Shown here: piece after piece, positions 48,300 to 60,520 of the stretch
Position numbering within the stretch: position 1 is the first letter of the stretch
Layout of the letters: the number at the start of each line of letters is the position of its first letter
From: Sciurus carolinensis
Taxonomy: Eukaryota > Chordata > Mammalia > Rodentia > Sciuridae
Assembly: GCF_902686445.1 (NCBI RefSeq)
Contig: NC_062222.1
Coordinates: 131,199,035 to 131,263,034, forward strand
Direction of reading: 5' to 3'
Length of the DNA stretch: 64,000 bases
Made by a program: the position numbers and the translations under genes
Notes under the pieces: model-generated
The model's input: the letters and a program-made list of their open reading frames with translations, nothing else
Databases searched by the model: none
Told to the model about the DNA's origin: nothing

Positions 48300-48728
48300 T
48301 GTGTTCGCTTCCTGGAGCTACTGTAACAAAATATCACAAACTGGTTAGCTTAAAACTACAGAAGTTATTCTCTCATGGATCTGATGGGAGGAAGTTCAAA
48401 ATCAAGGTGGCTGGGAGACCATGCTCCTTTGGAGATGAATAGACTCTTTCCTTGCCTCTTCCTCTGGATGCAGCTGGCCATCCTTGGTGTCCCTTGGCTG
48501 AAATCAGCATAGCTACAATCTCTGCCTCTGTCATCTCATGGCATTCTCCCCGTGCATCTCTGTCTCTTCTTATAAGGACACTAGTCATACTGGATTGGGG
48601 TTCACCCAAATGACCTTATTGTAACCTGATTATATCTGCAAAAACCCCATTTCCAAATAAGGTCACAGTCACAGATTTCAAGGGGTTAAGACTTCAGCAT
48701 ATATTTTTGGAGGACACAGCTCAGTCTA
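48300..48728 (-). repeat. MLT1A-like MaLR solo LTR, near full length
   Basis: The plus strand shows 'gagctactgtaacaaaatat', 'cacaaactggttagcttaaa', 'gaagttcaaaatcaaggtgg', 'ctcttcttataaggacacta', 'ctgattatatctgcaaaaac' 'cccatttccaaataaggtca', then a 'ggaggacacagctcagtcta' end. This is the full reversed MLT1A order at the expected length of about 430 bp. No internal sequence. Confidence 0.82.
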
Positions 48729-49823
48729 CTCTAGGTAGAAGACATGGGTGAAGAAAATATTCCAGGCCAAAATAAACAGTTCAGCTGCAAATGAAAGACA
48801 CACTAGCCAACTGCCACCTAACAAAAGGGGCTGTGAAGCACTTAATAAAATTAGAACCTGCTTCAGCAAAGGCCCTGTGGTATTAACACTGCAACAGATT
48901 GGTACAGGTAGTGACCACAACTCCCTTGCTAGTCTTCTTTCTGCCCTTTTTCACCACCCAGAAAATTAAAAATAACAACTGACCCTGGAATCTTCCCAGG
49001 GCCTTGCAGTGGTTGAGCATCTTCTTATGTATCAAGTGAGTCCCACAGAGCCATGAGCAAGCAGACCCAGGACTGTCACCCGATTTCCCAAGGGCTTCCT
49101 GCCCTGCCAGGTGTCCACTGTAATGCTTCTCCTTATCTTCTGGCCAAGAACCCACAAAATAATGTATGGAAAGCACCTGACACATAGTGAGATTCAATGA
49201 AGCTTTTGCAAACAGACCAGGAAACTTCCAGGCATAAATGTAGCTTGAATTTCTCCTTCTGAACTCGCAGTTTCCTCTTATTATTAAACAGAGCGACTCA
49301 AGTCCCCATGTGGTATGTGTCTGCAGGAAAGACCAGGCCCTCCTGCAAATGTCTGTGGACCACATTGGGCAGGAAGGGATTTCTGATGTGTGTGACCTGC
49401 TGACTGGGGCCTCTCACCTCCAATTCCAAATGCTCCTCTACATCTCTTCACCCCAAGCATGGACAGAGTCCTCTCCCCTTCACTTCTCAAAGCACCTAAA
49501 CACAGCACCGTTAAAAGATACAGGCTTTACTGAAAGATGCAGGCACAAGAAAAAACTGCAGCATGAGATAGAAAAGAAATCTACTCTCTGACATCGCTGC
49601 TGCTAAGGTCCATCAGTCACGCTCTCCGGACCATCTCCCTCCAGGCACACACCTGCTGCATTGCTGCTCTGACCTGCATTCTCCCAAGGACCCTCTCTCC
49701 CATTGCCTGTCCCCAGCCCCTGCACCCAGGTTCCAAACATTATCCTCACCCAATTCCTTGGCTCCCATCCTACAAGTTTCTAAGATCCCCAGGAATAACC
49801 TGAAGATCCTATTATTATTTATA
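48729..49823. other. Unassigned non-coding sequence
   Basis: No gene or repeat recognised. The 160-codon minus frame (48883-49365) has no domain I can identify. This is the left flank of the full-length L1. Confidence 0.45.
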
Positions 49824-49836
49824 TTCGACAATTTTA
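49824..49836. repeat. L1 target-site duplication, 3' side
   Basis: TTCGACAATTTTA next to the element's poly(A) end. It is identical to 56263-56275. Confidence 0.9.
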
Positions 49837-50059
49837 TTTTTTTTAATTTATTTTTATTGTAAACAAATGGGATACATGTTGTTTCTGTTTGTACATGGAG
49901 GAACAGCATACCATTTGCATAATCATACATTTACATAGAGTAATGATGTTTGAATCATTCTGTTATTTTTTCCTTCCCCCCACCCCTCCCACCCCTCTGT
50001 TCCCACTATACAGTCCCTCCTTCCTCCATTCTTGCACCCCTCCCACCCCCCATTATGTG
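49837..50059 (-). other. L1 3' UTR and poly(A) tail
   Basis: A T-rich run (49837-49860), then 'gtaaacaaatgggatacatg', 'ttgtttctgtttgtacatgg' and a C-rich stretch (49975-50051). The same layout occurs at the left end of the 62.4 kb L1, which marks the two as closely related. Confidence 0.85.
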
Positions 50060-53000
50060 TCACCATCCGCTTATCAGTGAGATCATTCGTCCTTTGGATT
50101 TTTGAGATTGGCTTATCTCACTTAGCATGATGTTCTCCAATTTCATCCATTTACCTGCAAATGCCATAATTTTATTATTCTTTATAGCTGAGTAATGTTC
50201 CATTGTATATATATACCACAATTTCTTTATCCATTCATCAATTGAAGGACACCTAGGTTGGTTCCACAGTCTGGCTATTGTGAATTGAGCAGCTATGAAC
50301 ATTGATGTGGCTGTATCTCTGTAGTATACTGATTTTAAGTTCTTTGGGTATAGGCCAAGGAGTGGGATAGCTGAGTCAAATGGTGGTTCCATTCCAAGTT
50401 TTCTAAGGAATCTCCACACTGCTTTCCAGAGTGGCTGCACTAATTTGCAGCCCCAACAGCAATGTATGAGTGTACCTTTCTCCCCACATCCTCTCCAACA
50501 CTTATTGTTGCTTGTATTCTTGATAATCACCATTGTAATTGGGGTGAGATGGAATCTTAGGGTAGTTTTGATTTGCATTTCTCTTATTACTAAAGATGGT
50601 GAACATTTTTTCATATGTTTGTTGATTGCTTATAGATCTTCTTCTGTGAAGTGTCTGTTCATATCCTTAGCCCATTTGTTGATTGGGTTATTTGTATTCT
50701 TCATGTAGAGTTTTTTGAGTTCTTTATATATTCTGGAAATTAGTGCTCTATCTGAAGTATGAGTGGCAAAGATATTCTCCCACTCTGTAGGCTCTCTCTT
50801 CACATTGCTGATAGTTTCCTTTGCTGAGAGAAAGCTATTTACTTTGAATCTATCCCAGTTATTGATTCTTGCTTTTATTTCTTGTGCTATGGGAGTCCTG
50901 TTAAGGAAGTCTGATCCTAAGCCAACAAGTTGAAGATTTGGACCTACTTTTTCTTCTATAAGATGCAGGGTCTCTGGTCTGATTTCAAGGTCCTTGATCC
51001 ATTGTGAGTTGAGTTTTGTGCAGGGTGAGAGATAGGGGTCTAGTTTAATTTTGTTGCATATGGATTTCCAGTTTTCCCAGCACCATTTGTTGAAAAGGCT
51101 ATCTTTTCTTCATTGCATATTTTTGGCACCTTTGTCTAATATGAGAAAATTGTATTTATTTGGGTTTGTGTCCATGTCCTCTATTCTGTACCATTGATCT
51201 ACCTGCCTATTTTGGTACCAATACCATGCCGTTTTTGTTAATATTGCTTTGTAGTATAGTTGAAGTTCTGGTATTGCGATACCCCCTGTTTCATTCTTCC
51301 TGCTAAAGATTGCTTTAGCTATTCTGGGTTTCTTATTCTTCCAGATGAATTTCATGATTGCTTGCTCTATTTCTGTAAGGTACATCATTGGGATTTTAAT
51401 TGGAATTGCATTGAATCTATATAGCACTTTTGGTAGTATGGCCATTTTGACAATATTAGTTCTGCCTATCCAAGAACATGGGAGATCTTTCCATCTTCTA
51501 AGTCTTCCTCAATTTCTTTCTTCAATGTTTTTTAGTTTTCATTGTAGAGATCATTTACCTCTTTTGTTAGATTGATTCCCAAGTATTTTATTTTTTTCGA
51601 GGCTATTGCAAATGGAGTTGTTTCCTCTTCCTTTCAGCTGTTTCGTTGCTTGCATATAAAAATGCTTTAGATTTATGTGTGTTGATTTTATAGCCTGCTA
51701 TTTTGCTGAATTCATTGAGAGGTCTAGAAGTTTTCTGTAGGAGTTTTTCAGATCCTTTAAATATAGAATCATGTCATCAGCAAATAGTGACAGCTTAAGT
51801 TCCTCTTTTCCTATTCATGTCCCTTTAATTTCTTTAGTCTGCCTAATTGCTCTGGCTAGAGTTTCGAGGACAATGTTGAATAGAAGTGGTGAAAGAGGAC
51901 ATCCCTGTCTTGTTCCTGTTTTTAAAGGGAATGGTTTCAGTTTTTCTCCATTAAGAATGATATTGGCCATGGGCTTAGCATAAACAGTCTTTACAATGTT
52001 CAGGTATGTTCCTACTATCCCGATTTTTTCTAGTGTTTTGAGCATGAAGAGGTGTTGTATTTTGTCAAACGCTTTTTCTGTGTCAATTGAGATAACCATA
52101 TGATTCTTATCCTTAAGTCTATTGACATGATGGATTACGTTTATTGATTTGCGGATGTTAAACCATCCTTGCATTCCAGGGATGAATCCCACTTGATTGT
52201 GGTGCACAATTTTCTTAATATGTTTTTGGATACAGTTTGCCAATATTTTGTTAAGGATCTTTGCATCTATATTCATCAAGGATATTGGTCTAAAATTTTC
52301 TTTCCTTGATGTGTCTTTTCTGGTTTGGGTATGAAGGTGATATTAGCTTCATAGAATGAGTTTGGTAGGGAACCCTCCTTTTCTATTTCCAGAATACTTT
52401 GAGAAGTATTGGAATGAGTTCTTCTTTGAAGGTCTTGTAGAACTCGGCTGAGAATCTGTCTGGTACTAGGCTTTTCTTGGATGGTAGATTTTTAATGGCT
52501 TCTTCTATTTCATTGCTTGATATTGATCTGTTTAAATTGTTTATGTCCTGCTGGTTCAGTTTGGGAGGAGCATATGTTTCTAGAAATTTGTCAATGTCTT
52601 TGGTAGTTTCTATTTTGTTGGAATACGGATTTTCAAAGTAGCTTCTCATTATGCTCTGCATCTCAGTGGTGTCTGTTGTGATATTTCCTTTTTCATCATG
52701 CATTTTAGTAATTTGAGTTTTCTCTCTCCTCCTCTTTGTTAGTGTGGCTAAGGGTTTGTCTATTTTGTTTACTTTCTCAACCAACTCTTTGTTTTGTCAA
52801 TTTTTTGAATTGTTTCCTTTGTTTCAATTTAATTGATCTCAGCTCTGATTTTAATTATTTCCTGTCTTCTACTACTTTTGCTGTTATTCTGTTTTTCTTT
52901 TTCTAGGGCTTTGAGCTGTAATGTTAGGTCATTTAGTTGTTGACTTTTCATTCTTTTCTGGAATGCGCTCCATGCAATGAATTTTCCTTAGTACCACTTT

Positions 53001-53882
53001 CATAGTGACCCAGAGATTTTGATATGCTGTATCATCAAAATATCAAATATGTTGTGACCTCTAAGAATTTTCTTATCTCCTCCCTGATGTTTGCTGTTAC
53101 CCATGTTTCATTCAATAGCATATTATTTAGTCTCCATGTGTTGGAGTAATGTCTGGTTTTTATTTTGTCATTGATTTCTATTCTCAGTCCATGATGATCT
53201 GATAGAACACAAGGCAGTATCTCTATTTTTTTGCATTTCCTAAGGGCTGCTTTGTGGCATAATACATGGTCTATTTTCAAGAAGGTTCCATGTGCTACTG
53301 AGAAGAAAGTGAATCCGCTCAATGATGGATGGAATATTCTATATATGTCTATTAAGTCTAGGTTATTGATTGTGTTATTGAGTTCTATGGTTTCTTTGGT
53401 TGGTTTTTGTTTGAAAGATCTATCTAGTGGTGACAGCGATGCATTAAAGTCACCCAGAATTATTGTGTTGTGGTCTATTTGATTCGTGAAGTTTAGAAGG
53501 ATTTGTTTGATGTACAGGAATGCACCATTGTTTGGGGCATAAATATTTACTATTGTTATGTCTTCCTGACTTATGTTTCCCTTAAGCAGTATGAAATGTC
53601 CTTCTTTATCCCTTCTGACTAACTTTGGCTTGAAGTCCACTTTATCTGATATAAGGATGGAAACCCCCACTTTTTTACTGAGTCCATGTGCGTGGTAGGT
53701 TTTTTCCCATCCTTTCACCTTTAGTCTGTGGTTGTCTTTTTCTATGAGATTATTCTCTTGAAGGAACAATATTGTTGGGTCTTTCTTTTTAATCCATTCT
53801 GCCATGTATGTCTTTTTATTGATGAGTTTAGGCCATTAATGTTCAGGGTTATTATTGAGATATGATTTGTATTCCCAGTCAT
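50060..53882 (-). pseudogene. L1 ORF2 pseudogene (endonuclease and reverse transcriptase)
   Basis: The ancestral product is the L1 endonuclease/reverse transcriptase, which nicks target DNA and copies L1 RNA at the nick. A start codon at 53882-53880 is followed within about 80 bases by a frameshift into the frame at 53805. The endonuclease piece (53805-53035, 256 residues) keeps LGDFN and SDHHG motifs. The connecting segment (53034-52785) is badly shifted. The 52784-52383 piece leads to the reverse transcriptase part at 52279-51815, which has [13 protein letters not shown] and [14 protein letters not shown] at its end precedes the FADD catalytic box, still readable near 51770-51785. Pieces at 51445-51110 and 50614-50060 hold the C-terminal part with a Cys/His cluster ([18 protein letters not shown]). 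Several stops and shifts disable it. Confidence 0.93.
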
Positions 53883-53938
53883 TTGGGCTTATTTTTGGTT
53901 TTTAACTTAACTTGGTTTCTCCTTTGAGTGGTTTTTCT

Positions 53939-54975
53939 CTAAGGTAGTTCCTCCCTTTGCTGACCTACATTGTTGTTTTTCATTTCCTCCTCATGGAATA
54001 TTTTGTTGAGAACATTCTGTAGTGCATGCTTTCTATTTGTAAATTCTTTTAACTTTTGTTTATCATGGAAGGATTTTATTTCATCTTCAAATCTGAAGGT
54101 TAGTTTTGCTGGGTATAGGATTCTTGGTTGGCAACCATGTTCTTTCAGAGCTTGAAATACGTTGTTCCAGGCTCTTCTAGCTTTTAGATTCTGGGTTGAG
54201 AAGTCGGTTGCTATCCGTATTGGTCTCCCCCTATATGTAATCTGATGCTTTTCTCTCGCAGCCTTCAAAATCCTATCTTTATTTTGAATGTTAGTCATTT
54301 ACATTATAATGTGCCTTGGTGTGGACCCATTGTGATTTTGTGCATTTGGTGTTCTGTAAGCCTCTTGTACTTGATTTTCCATTTCATTCTTCAGGTTTGG
54401 GAAATTTTCTGATATTATTTCATTGAATAGGTTGTTCATTCCTTTGGTTTGTATCTCTGTGCCTTCCTCAATCCCAATAATTCTTAAATTTGGTCTTTTC
54501 ATGATGTCCCATAGTTCTTGGAGATTCTGTTCATGATTTCTTACCATCTTCTCTGTTTGGGCAACTTTATTTTCAAGATTAAATATTTTGTCTTCATTGT
54601 CTGAGATTCTGTCTTCCAAGTGGTCTAGTCTTTTGGTGATGCTTTCCATTGAGTTTTTTATTTGGTTTATTGTTTCCTTCATTTCAAGGATTTCCGTTTG
54701 GTTTTTTTTTTTTTTTTTTTTTTGAGAATCTCTATCTCTTTGTTGAAATGACCTTCTGCTTCCTGCACTTGCTCTTTCAGCTTATTGGTATTATCATTCA
54801 TTGCCTGCATTTACTCTCTTATCTCATCCTTTGTTTTGCGAATCATCTTCATCATGTATAATCTGAAGTCCTTTTCTGACATTTCTTCTAACATACTGTC
54901 ATTAGATTCTATTAATATAGAATCTAGATTCGTTGGATCATTTTCTTCCCTTGTTTTTTCATGTTCATGTACCTT
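53939..54975 (-). pseudogene. L1 ORF1 pseudogene (RNA-binding chaperone)
   Basis: The ancestral ORF1 protein is a coiled-coil trimer that coats L1 RNA. The coiled-coil heptad region (SITKRLDHLEDRISDNEDKI) and the RNA-recognition region (54682-54299) are followed without a gap by the C-terminal domain (54298-53939), which keeps ARRAWNNVFQALKEHG and YPAKLTF. Three lesions are visible: a TAA at 54813-54811 in the N-terminal part, a 22-base A-tract (plus-strand T-run 54702-54723) across which the frame changes, and a TAA at 54301-54299 between the two long pieces. The acidic N-terminal part is readable up to about 54975, but I cannot identify its original start codon. Confidence 0.9.
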
Positions 54976-56262
54976 CCCCTATAGCAGTGCAGATCTGGGG
55001 TATTGCAGAATTCCCCCTAAAGGATTATAGTGGCCCTATAGGTTTCCAAAACCCTTTCTTTAAGGGGAGGTCAATATTAGCAGTGCCCAATTCAGACACT
55101 ATGCAATCCTAGACCAAATAGCCCCTATGAGGACAATAACAAAATTGTCATATTAAACAGAATGAGTTCAAATATTATCTTCAGTAAAACAAACAGATTT
55201 GCAATAAGGTCTGCATTGTTGAATGGAGGACAAAGAGGATGCAGAGGGATGTAGAATGTGGCTGTTAATGGGATAAGAAAATAATATACAGAAGTTCTAG
55301 ATAATAGAAAGGGTGAGAGTGTAATCAAAAGAAATTGGATGTTAGTATGCAGAAAAGGGAGAAAGAGACTCTGAGGGAACAGGTAAACAAAAGGAAAAGA
55401 AAGCAAGAAAAGTAAAGAAATAAAACTTAAGATTTTCCAATAAGGAGAAAAAAGAAAATCTACAGTATAACAGTCATATAGTAATGAAACCTCCCAGAGT
55501 TCAGTAGCCTGATGCAGGAGAGGTACCTGTCAATGAGCTTCAAGCCTCCAGCAGGCGTCTCAGGATGGCTTTTGCCCCACCTAAAGATCGGAGCTACGGT
55601 TTCCAGGATTATCCAAGATGGCCTCTCTGGCTTTGAAATGTGTTGGCAAATGGGGAGCTGCAGCTCAGGGTGTGGCCGTGGTCAGCAGGAGGTCCTGGAG
55701 GCAGGATGTGGTTGGTCAGGCAGAGGACCTGGAGGTCAGGTATGTTTGGTGTGGTTGTGGGATCCTGGAGGCCGGTTTCAGTCGGTCTGGGGTCCTGGTG
55801 ATAGGGCACAGTCAGTTGGTCTGGGGGTCCTGGCAGCAGGAAGCAGTCAGTCGATGTGAGGGCCCCAGAGGAAGGGAGTAATCAGTCAGGCCCAGGGATC
55901 CTGGAAACGGGGCTCAGTCAGTCCGGCCAGGGGTCCTGTGGGGCCTGGCTGTTGTCTCAAAATGGCGGCAGCCACATGTAATCAAACCTGCAGGTACTGT
56001 AACAGTGAACTTCCAGGCAACAGTAGGCAGCTGGTGCTCCACTGGTGGTCGGCGATCAGTTTGCTGACTGTTGTCGGATGAATTGGAGGTGAACTTCGTG
56101 CATGGGTGATGGATAGGTGTAAGGCAGGTGATGGACAGGTGAGAGGCAGGCAAATGGCAGATGATAGGTGCCTGATAGTGAGTAATCAAGAAACAGATAT
56201 CCTCTGCTTGAAACCGGAGTTACAGAGCGACAAGGAATGCAGCCTCCCTCTAGTCCGCCATC
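54976..56262 (-). promoter_or_regulatory. L1 5' UTR and internal promoter region
   Basis: The element's 5' end lies at 56262, reading GAAGATGGCGGACTAGAGGG on the minus strand. AAGATGGCGG matches the YY1-type site that fixes transcription start in other mammalian L1s. A second, similar motif (AAAATGGCGGCAGCC on plus) occurs at 55959-55973. The region is GC-richer than the coding part and contains the tandem units listed below. Function of this copy as a promoter is inferred, not shown. Confidence 0.75.
55691..55945 (-). repeat. Tandem ~35-bp units inside the L1 5' UTR
   Basis: On the plus strand, GGTCCTGG or close variants recur at about 55691, 55725, 55761, 55791, 55826, 55860, 55896 and 55932, i.e. 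every 30-36 bases. CAGTCAGT-like sequence follows in most units. Eight diverged units are visible. This recalls promoter monomers of some rodent L1 families but the unit is much shorter than the roughly 200-bp mouse monomer. Confidence 0.8.
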
Positions 56263-56275
56263 TTCGACAATTTTA
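56263..56275. repeat. L1 target-site duplication, 5' side
   Basis: TTCGACAATTTTA immediately beyond the L1 5' end. It is identical to 49824-49836. Confidence 0.9.
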
Positions 56276-59200
56276 AATCCCCTTAATCAATCTCTCCATT
56301 ACAAAGTAGGCTCAGGGGTCTTAGATTTTATAGTCAAAGGTCCACTGAATAATAAAAAAAGCATGAATTTCCCCACTGCCCTCTTTCACCCTCAGATTGC
56401 AGAAATGACTACATCATGACTTTAGGTAGGGATTCTTCCTTCACGTCACACATAATAGATCCGTAATACCTATCCATTTCTCACATGCTTATTGGGAAAC
56501 CAAGGCCAGAGAGGTTAGTTGATGTGCGGAAGGGCTGTTCTACTGAACAAACATGATGCATCAACCTACCCACGCCCATTTCAGGTAAGTGGCTCACCTG
56601 GATCAGAGCCCAGGGCTGCTGCTCAGCACCACCCCAGCTGTGTGGGCCCAGAAACATCTATTGGACCCTCCCAGACTCAGCAAAGTGCTTTTAGCTCTTT
56701 GGGGAAATTGCTATACCAGGTAATTATCTCTTCTTTGTCCAGAGAAGTTCATTCAGACTACAGACTCCCACTTCAGTCTCCTACTTTGGTCTTTCTTCTT
56801 CTGTGAACCTTCTGTGAACCTTTCTGATCTGGTCTTTCCACACATTACTTTACGCTACCTTCACCAGTGTTCTTAGATCCCCTAGACAGAAACAGACCTG
56901 GCCACTCTAGACAGGAACCTATTAATGGACCACTAATAGACATTTGAATGGGTTAGAGATCCAGGATTGGTGCTGCACAGCCAAAAGCATCATCTCAAAG
57001 AAGAAAAAAGAAAGAAATCTGGAGTTGATCAAATCTGGAACTAACCAAGTAGGGTGGAGTGTAAAGCAAATAGAAGGGACATAATCCCAAAACCCGAGGA
57101 CTGAAGGTGACAATCCAAACAAAGACAATGAATGTCTAAGGCAGCTGTAGTTGAGATGGAGTGATGTAGACAGATTCCAGAAACAGGGAAGATTGGCCAT
57201 TCCTTCAGGTTCATTAGGGTGGGAAGCAGAAGCAGTCTGAGACCACTCCCTAGAGTCTAGGTGGGGTGCATGATGGTGTCACTGACTGAGGTAGGGAAGA
57301 CAGCTGGAGAAGCTGGGATAGGGAGCGATGGCAGGGGGAGCGTTGGGAGCAGCTGGGGACACTCTGGGGCAGCGATCACTGTGAGGTGGCCATTGGTAGA
57401 TGGACTGAAGCTCAGAAAAGATGTGGGGGAGGAAGCTCCCACTGGGCAGCTGAGAACCTGCTGGTATTCGAAGTCAGTGGAGCCCATGAGGCTGACCAAG
57501 AAAACCGCAGGAAGAAACGCGAGGGAAACCTGGAACAGGGGCACTGACTTGCCTCAGTTTCACGAGATTCTTCTTGTTTTAAAACTAAATGTCCTATATC
57601 ATGGATGACCATTCAGTCCCAGGCATGGGCTAGGTCAGTTACCACGGTGGCAAGGCCACTGCTGGCAGCCAAACTTCTCTCTCCAAGTCCACTGTCCTTC
57701 CTTCACCCTCTGCCAGGCAAGAGCCAAATGGAAAGAAAGGAATAGGGAGGTGGAGCATTAGGGTCCAAATCCTAGACTCCCGACCTGCTAGTTGTATGAC
57801 CTCAGAAAGCCAGATTTCTCAGATGACTCTCTGAGCCACATTCTTCTTACCCCCCAAATAGAAGTAATATCTGCATATTCCCTAATCTCAGCATAAAATA
57901 TAGGATTAAATTAAAGAACAGAGACCCTTGAAGATGGAGATTCTGCCAATAAGCTGACAATAGAGGTAAAGAGCCACAAGAGACCTCTCCCCTGACTTTG
58001 GAATCCCAAGAGTGCCAGGTCCCTCCTGGACCAGGGTTCATACTAGTTTGAAGAGTTTAACCCTCACGAAAGTGTCCTCAGCACTTCTTTGAAAAATATG
58101 GTCCCACTACTAAAACTGTCTGAAGCAAAATATATTTCCCCCAGAAAATGCTGGTGGATTTATCACAACTGGGCCATTCATCTGTTAAAAAGCAGAATGG
58201 CATTTATTGCCAATTGCTCGCTTTATGGGAGCAAAGAAACAGGGAGCCTAATAAGCTTGGTTAATTTTTTTCTTTTATGGCTCCAGAAACTGCACTAAAT
58301 ATTTTGTCTGCTTTTCTTGCACAGTTTGGAGACTACTCTAGACTTGAGAAGTGCTACAAAAAGGTTCCAATCTACTCAGGCACTACTGCCTCAGGAGGCA
58401 ACATTGGTAGTGAGAGGTCCCAGGGAACCTTCCCGAGGAGCCAACTGCCAGGAGTCTGCATGATCACTGAGCAGTTTACAGAACTGAGGATGCAGCCTAA
58501 GAAGAATAATGATGATAATAATCCATCAGTAGGTGGGCAAGTTATCTGTAGTGATTTGGCTGAAATGACTTTGAAATACACTGACATATCACTGTACTTT
58601 TAAGACACATGGAAAAGCATAGTCATCTTCCAAAGGGCTGTAGAGTTCAGGCCCAGGTCTGAGCCCTGATAATTGTTCATGGTGTGAACCTGGTTACTGT
58701 CTGGGGCACACAGGCCTGTTTCAAGCACTCTCCTCCAGCATCCCACAACATAGCGTATCCATAGTACACACATCCACCCTGATCCTCCTGCCAATTTCAT
58801 TTCCCAGTCTGAGGGCCTCCGCTATGGATAGTACACTGCATCCTCTGCAGCACAATGCTGCACAAGAACATTAAAAGTCTAGTTTTTCAACCAAAAACAG
58901 TTCTAACATAGAAGTGACCTTCTAGGCTAATGCTGTTCAAAAGAACTTCCTGAGACAACGGGAATATACTAACCTGCACTGTCCAGTAGAGTAGCCAGTG
59001 GGAACGTAGGGCTAAGGAGCACTTAACGTGGCTAGAGCAAGACTTGGAAATTGAGTCTTAAATTTTCTATGATTTTAATTAATGCTAATGTAAATTTAAG
59101 TAGGTAGTGGCTATCATATCAGCTGAGAGATGCCCTACCTGAGCCTTAGCTTTTTCATCCCCAAGATGTTGCTCTAAAGGGCATCCGTAAAATACATTCT

Positions 59201-60520
59201 GATTAGGGTGATTCTGAGAACCATAGTTACAGGGCATAAACCAAAATAACACATCATCCATGCCATCAGCCTCAAGTCCAGCATAGAGTCAGGGTCTGTG
59301 AGACAAGAACATGGGACCCCTCATTGTATCCATCTTCATCTGGTCCTAGAATCAGTGGTTTGAGGGCTGATATTAACTGGAAGTGTCAGGAGGCAGAAGG
59401 ATTCTGATCAACCCTTGTCCTCAGGCCACAGGAAAGCAATCCATCTTTTAGAGAATTTTTCCATTGGTGGCCAGCAATGTTCTGCATGAGGAAACCTATT
59501 AACTGCTTCATGTGAGCGAATATTTACAGGAAGTTAGAAAATGCTGAGTTTAGCTGAGGAAAATGCCCCTCTGTGGAGTTTTATGGCTGATTAATGCCCT
59601 GGAATTTCATTGAGGGGATTTATAGATAAAGGTTACTAACTAACCAGTGTATTATGAAACATGTTCTCACAAACTGTAGGTTCTATTCAAGGTGTGGCAC
59701 AGGCTTCCGAGAGGCAAGGGAGAGCTCTGTTAATACCAAACTACATGAAAGCAAAACCCATAATGCTTCAGTATTGTCAGCTACAGGCAGTATTTCAAAA
59801 GTAAGCCTCTCGGCCTCAGAAGAAACATAAAGATCACCCCATCCATCTCTCCTGCATGCTTAAAAATCCTCCCCACGCTTCAGTTTCCACTTGAACAACT
59901 CCCGGGATGGGGAACTGCCTGTGTCCTAAGGCAGTTCAGTCAGTTTTGGGTTGAACATGTGACATGGTCGGAAAGAGTATCCTACATGAAGCAGGACAAT
60001 CCAGAGAAGGAATGGTATCTTAGAAAGGTCCTGCCATTTTCTGTCCTAGGACATAAAATAGGAATAATGAAGCTGCAGTGTGGGTTCCACAGCTCTGGGG
60101 GTACACTGATGATTGACAACTCTTACAGCGCCTCTCCCCACAGCGGTCAGAGCAGTCATGGTAGCAGTAGAAGTAGTCACACAACTGTTGTGTTTTTCAC
60201 CAATATTAATGTTCCCAGTGCCTCTTCCGCTGACTTGTGAAGATATGGACAGGTGCCGTGTCACCTCACCAGGCTCAGCAATCTTATTTCCTTCAGCATC
60301 TCTCATCTGTTAAAGTTTCACGATTCAACCAGGATGGCTTGATGTTTCTGTCATTGATGGACCAGCCATGTGAGTGACATCTAGAACTGGTTCCTCCTTC
60401 CAGATCCACTTCCCGTGATTGTGTTGACGTTGCTGGCAGTGGGCTGATAAAACAAGTAATAGACGTAGTCCTGATGTTTGAGGATGATTAAGAGTGGACC
60501 CTATGTTACAAATTTAGTAG
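56276..60520. other. 4.2 kb mostly unassigned sequence
   Basis: No gene or repeat supported apart from a MIR-like stretch at 57740-57880. A 108-codon plus frame (58277-58603) begins behind a pyrimidine-rich CTTTTCTTGCACAG that resembles a splice acceptor, but the protein is unrecognised. A 93-codon plus frame (59959-60240) is likewise unrecognised. Confidence 0.45.
57740..57880 (+). repeat. MIR-like fragment
   Basis: 'gggtccaaatcctagactcc', 'ctagttgtatgacctcagaa' and 'gactctctgagccacattct' follow the MIR core on the plus strand with heavy divergence. Confidence 0.5.

Larger units (their letters stand above)
49824..56275 (-). mobile_element. Near full-length L1 retrotransposon with target duplication
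   Basis: About 6.4 kb on the minus strand. TTCGACAATTTTA flanks it at 49824-49836 and 56263-56275, an exact 13-base target-site duplication. In minus-strand order there is a 5' end with an AAGATGGCGG motif, a 5' UTR of about 1.3 kb with internal tandem units, a broken ORF1, a short inter-ORF spacer, a broken ORF2 and a 3' UTR ending in a T-run on the plus strand (poly(A) of the element). The boundaries and duplication show that it arrived by one complete target-primed insertion. Stops and frameshifts in both frames mean this copy cannot encode its own machinery now. Confidence 0.93.

Noticed and set aside
50445..50708. Hydrophobic plus-strand frames of 87 codons here and at 63122-63385
   Set aside because: Antisense shadows of the L1 ORF2 C-terminal region, present in both L1 copies for that reason.
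54664..54861. 70-codon plus-strand frame with a Phe run, resembling a membrane segment
   Set aside because: It is the complement of the A-tract and coiled-coil region of L1 ORF1.
58277..58603. Possible exon after a splice-acceptor-like CTTTTCTTGCACAG
   Set aside because: The 108-codon frame has no recognisable domain and no clear donor. One acceptor-like motif is expected by chance in this much sequence.
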